Assembly (NCBI GenBank): GCA_036269975.1
Contig: DATBDL010000138.1
Location: forward strand, 1 to 6,842
Direction: 5' to 3'
Origin: DATEPR01 sp036269975
GTDB taxonomy: Bacteria > Actinomycetota > Actinomycetes > Mycobacteriales > Pseudonocardiaceae
DNA length: 6,842 nucleotides
The position numbers and the translations under genes are program-made. Positions 6,391-6,842 of this stretch are shown piece after piece; within the stretch, counting starts at the first letter, position 1, and each line of letters begins with the position of its first letter. The notes beneath the pieces were generated by a model, which was not told where the DNA came from, searched no databases, and worked only from the letters and a program-made list of their open reading frames with translations.

Positions 6391-6411
6391 GGCGTGTGTC
6401 AGCATCGAGCT

Positions 6412-6842
6412 GTGCACACACCTGTTCGGGCCGAGGTCGTCGTTGACCTGGACGCGATCCGGCACAACGTGCGGCTGCTGGCCGACCTCGCGGCCGCCTC
6501 CGGTGCCGCCACCATGATCGCCGTCAAGGCGGACGGTTACGGGCATGGCGCTGTGCCTGTCGCACGCGCCGCGGTTCAGGCCGGTGCTACCTGGCTCGGT
6601 GCCTGTTCGCTCGACGAGGCCATGGCCCTTCGCGACGCCGGACTGACCGCGTCCATCCTGGCCTGGCTCGACCTGCTCGACGCCGACCGGGCCGCCGGTA
6701 TCGCCGCCGACATCGACCTTGCCGCCTCCTCGTCGGCCGAGTTGCGTGCCCTCCGCAGCGCCGCTGATCAGGTCGGTCGGCCGGCGCGTGTTCATCTCAA
6801 GATCGATACCGGCATGACTCGCAACGGTTGCCCGCCATCCGA
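6412..6842 (+). CDS. alr: Alanine racemase, N-terminal part (3' end outside window)
   Basis: A pyridoxal-phosphate enzyme that interconverts L- and D-alanine, supplying D-Ala for the peptidoglycan stem. The frame runs to the window edge without a stop (143 full codons of an expected ~370). RAEVVVDLDAIRHNV is the typical start of the family. KADGYGHG carries the PLP-binding Lys39. LKIDTGMTRNG near the edge carries Lys130 and Arg137, which match conserved Lys129 and Arg136 of the Geobacillus enzyme. The catalytic Tyr of the C-terminal domain would lie beyond the window. GTG at 6412 gives the usual N-terminal length; GTG at 6394 and 6373 are also in frame before a stop at 6361. No Shine-Dalgarno is clear for 6412; AGGTGG at 6387-6392 is too far from it. 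Arg codons are all CGN, unlike nnr. Known actinobacterial loci continue after alr with tsaE-tsaB-rimI-tsaD genes. Confidence 0.95.
   Translation, partial: MHTPVRAEVVVDLDAIRHNVRLLADLAAASGAATMIAVKADGYGHGAVPVARAAVQAGATWLGACSLDEAMALRDAGLTASILAWLDLLDADRAAGIAADIDLAASSSAELRALRSAADQVGRPARVHLKIDTGMTRNGCPPS

Larger units (their letters stand above)
6149..6411. other. Intergenic region between nnr and alr
   Basis: This 263-bp gap shows no convincing coding frame or RNA gene. Its left part has only short GC hairpins: CCGC-gac-GCGG near 6163-6173 and GGGG-ccga-CCCC at 6220-6231. Neither is followed by a T-run, so no confident terminator can be called. The right part (6280-6395) holds DnaA-box-like 9-mers, a candidate promoter and three ACCTGC motifs, and probably carries regulation of alr. 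Confidence 0.6.

Noticed and set aside
6241..6795. Minus-strand open frame of 184 codons across the alr start
   Set aside because: It is antisense to well-conserved alr and has no recognisable domain or ribosome binding site.

Overview
The window looks like a chromosomal segment of a high-GC actinomycete, most likely Pseudonocardiaceae-like. The evidence is strong G/C bias at third codon positions, GTG starts for glmS and alr, and the gene order glmS, nnr, alr, which is a known actinobacterial arrangement. I see no RNA gene, insertion sequence or CRISPR array.

Layout. (1) 1-1848, plus strand: a two-gene unit. The first gene is cut by the left edge and encodes a low-complexity Pro/Thr/Gly/Gln-rich protein with a duplicated ~40-residue module, several tandem repeats and a compact C-terminal tail. 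The second encodes a 176-residue protein with a helical N-terminus and a disordered, acidic C-terminus. Neither has a function I can read from sequence; tail and location suggest a link to type VII (ESX/WXG100-type) secretion, and that is inference. (2) 1857-2675, minus strand: an alpha/beta hydrolase with an intact Ser-Asp-His triad, convergent with the previous pair. (3) 2676-2845: a divergent intergenic region. (4) 2846-6148, plus strand: glmS and a fused NAD(P)HX epimerase/dehydratase (nnr), 9 bp apart. (5) 6149-6411: a 263-bp gap with a DnaA-box-like 9-mer and repeated ACCTGC motifs. (6) 6412-6842: the N-terminal third of alanine racemase, cut by the right edge.

How the genes work together. 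GlmS makes glucosamine-6-phosphate for UDP-GlcNAc, and Alr makes D-alanine for the peptidoglycan stem, so the right half supplies cell-wall precursors. Nnr between them repairs damaged NAD(P)H. In Mycobacterium tuberculosis glmS, the nnr gene and alr lie in the same order, with the ESX-4 cluster on the other side of glmS.

The most unexpected signals are a sharp change in codon choice (many AGA and other A-ending codons) confined to the end of glmS and all of nnr, the repeat architecture of the first protein, and the repeated motifs upstream of alr. I did not find convincing evidence for a wholly new system.
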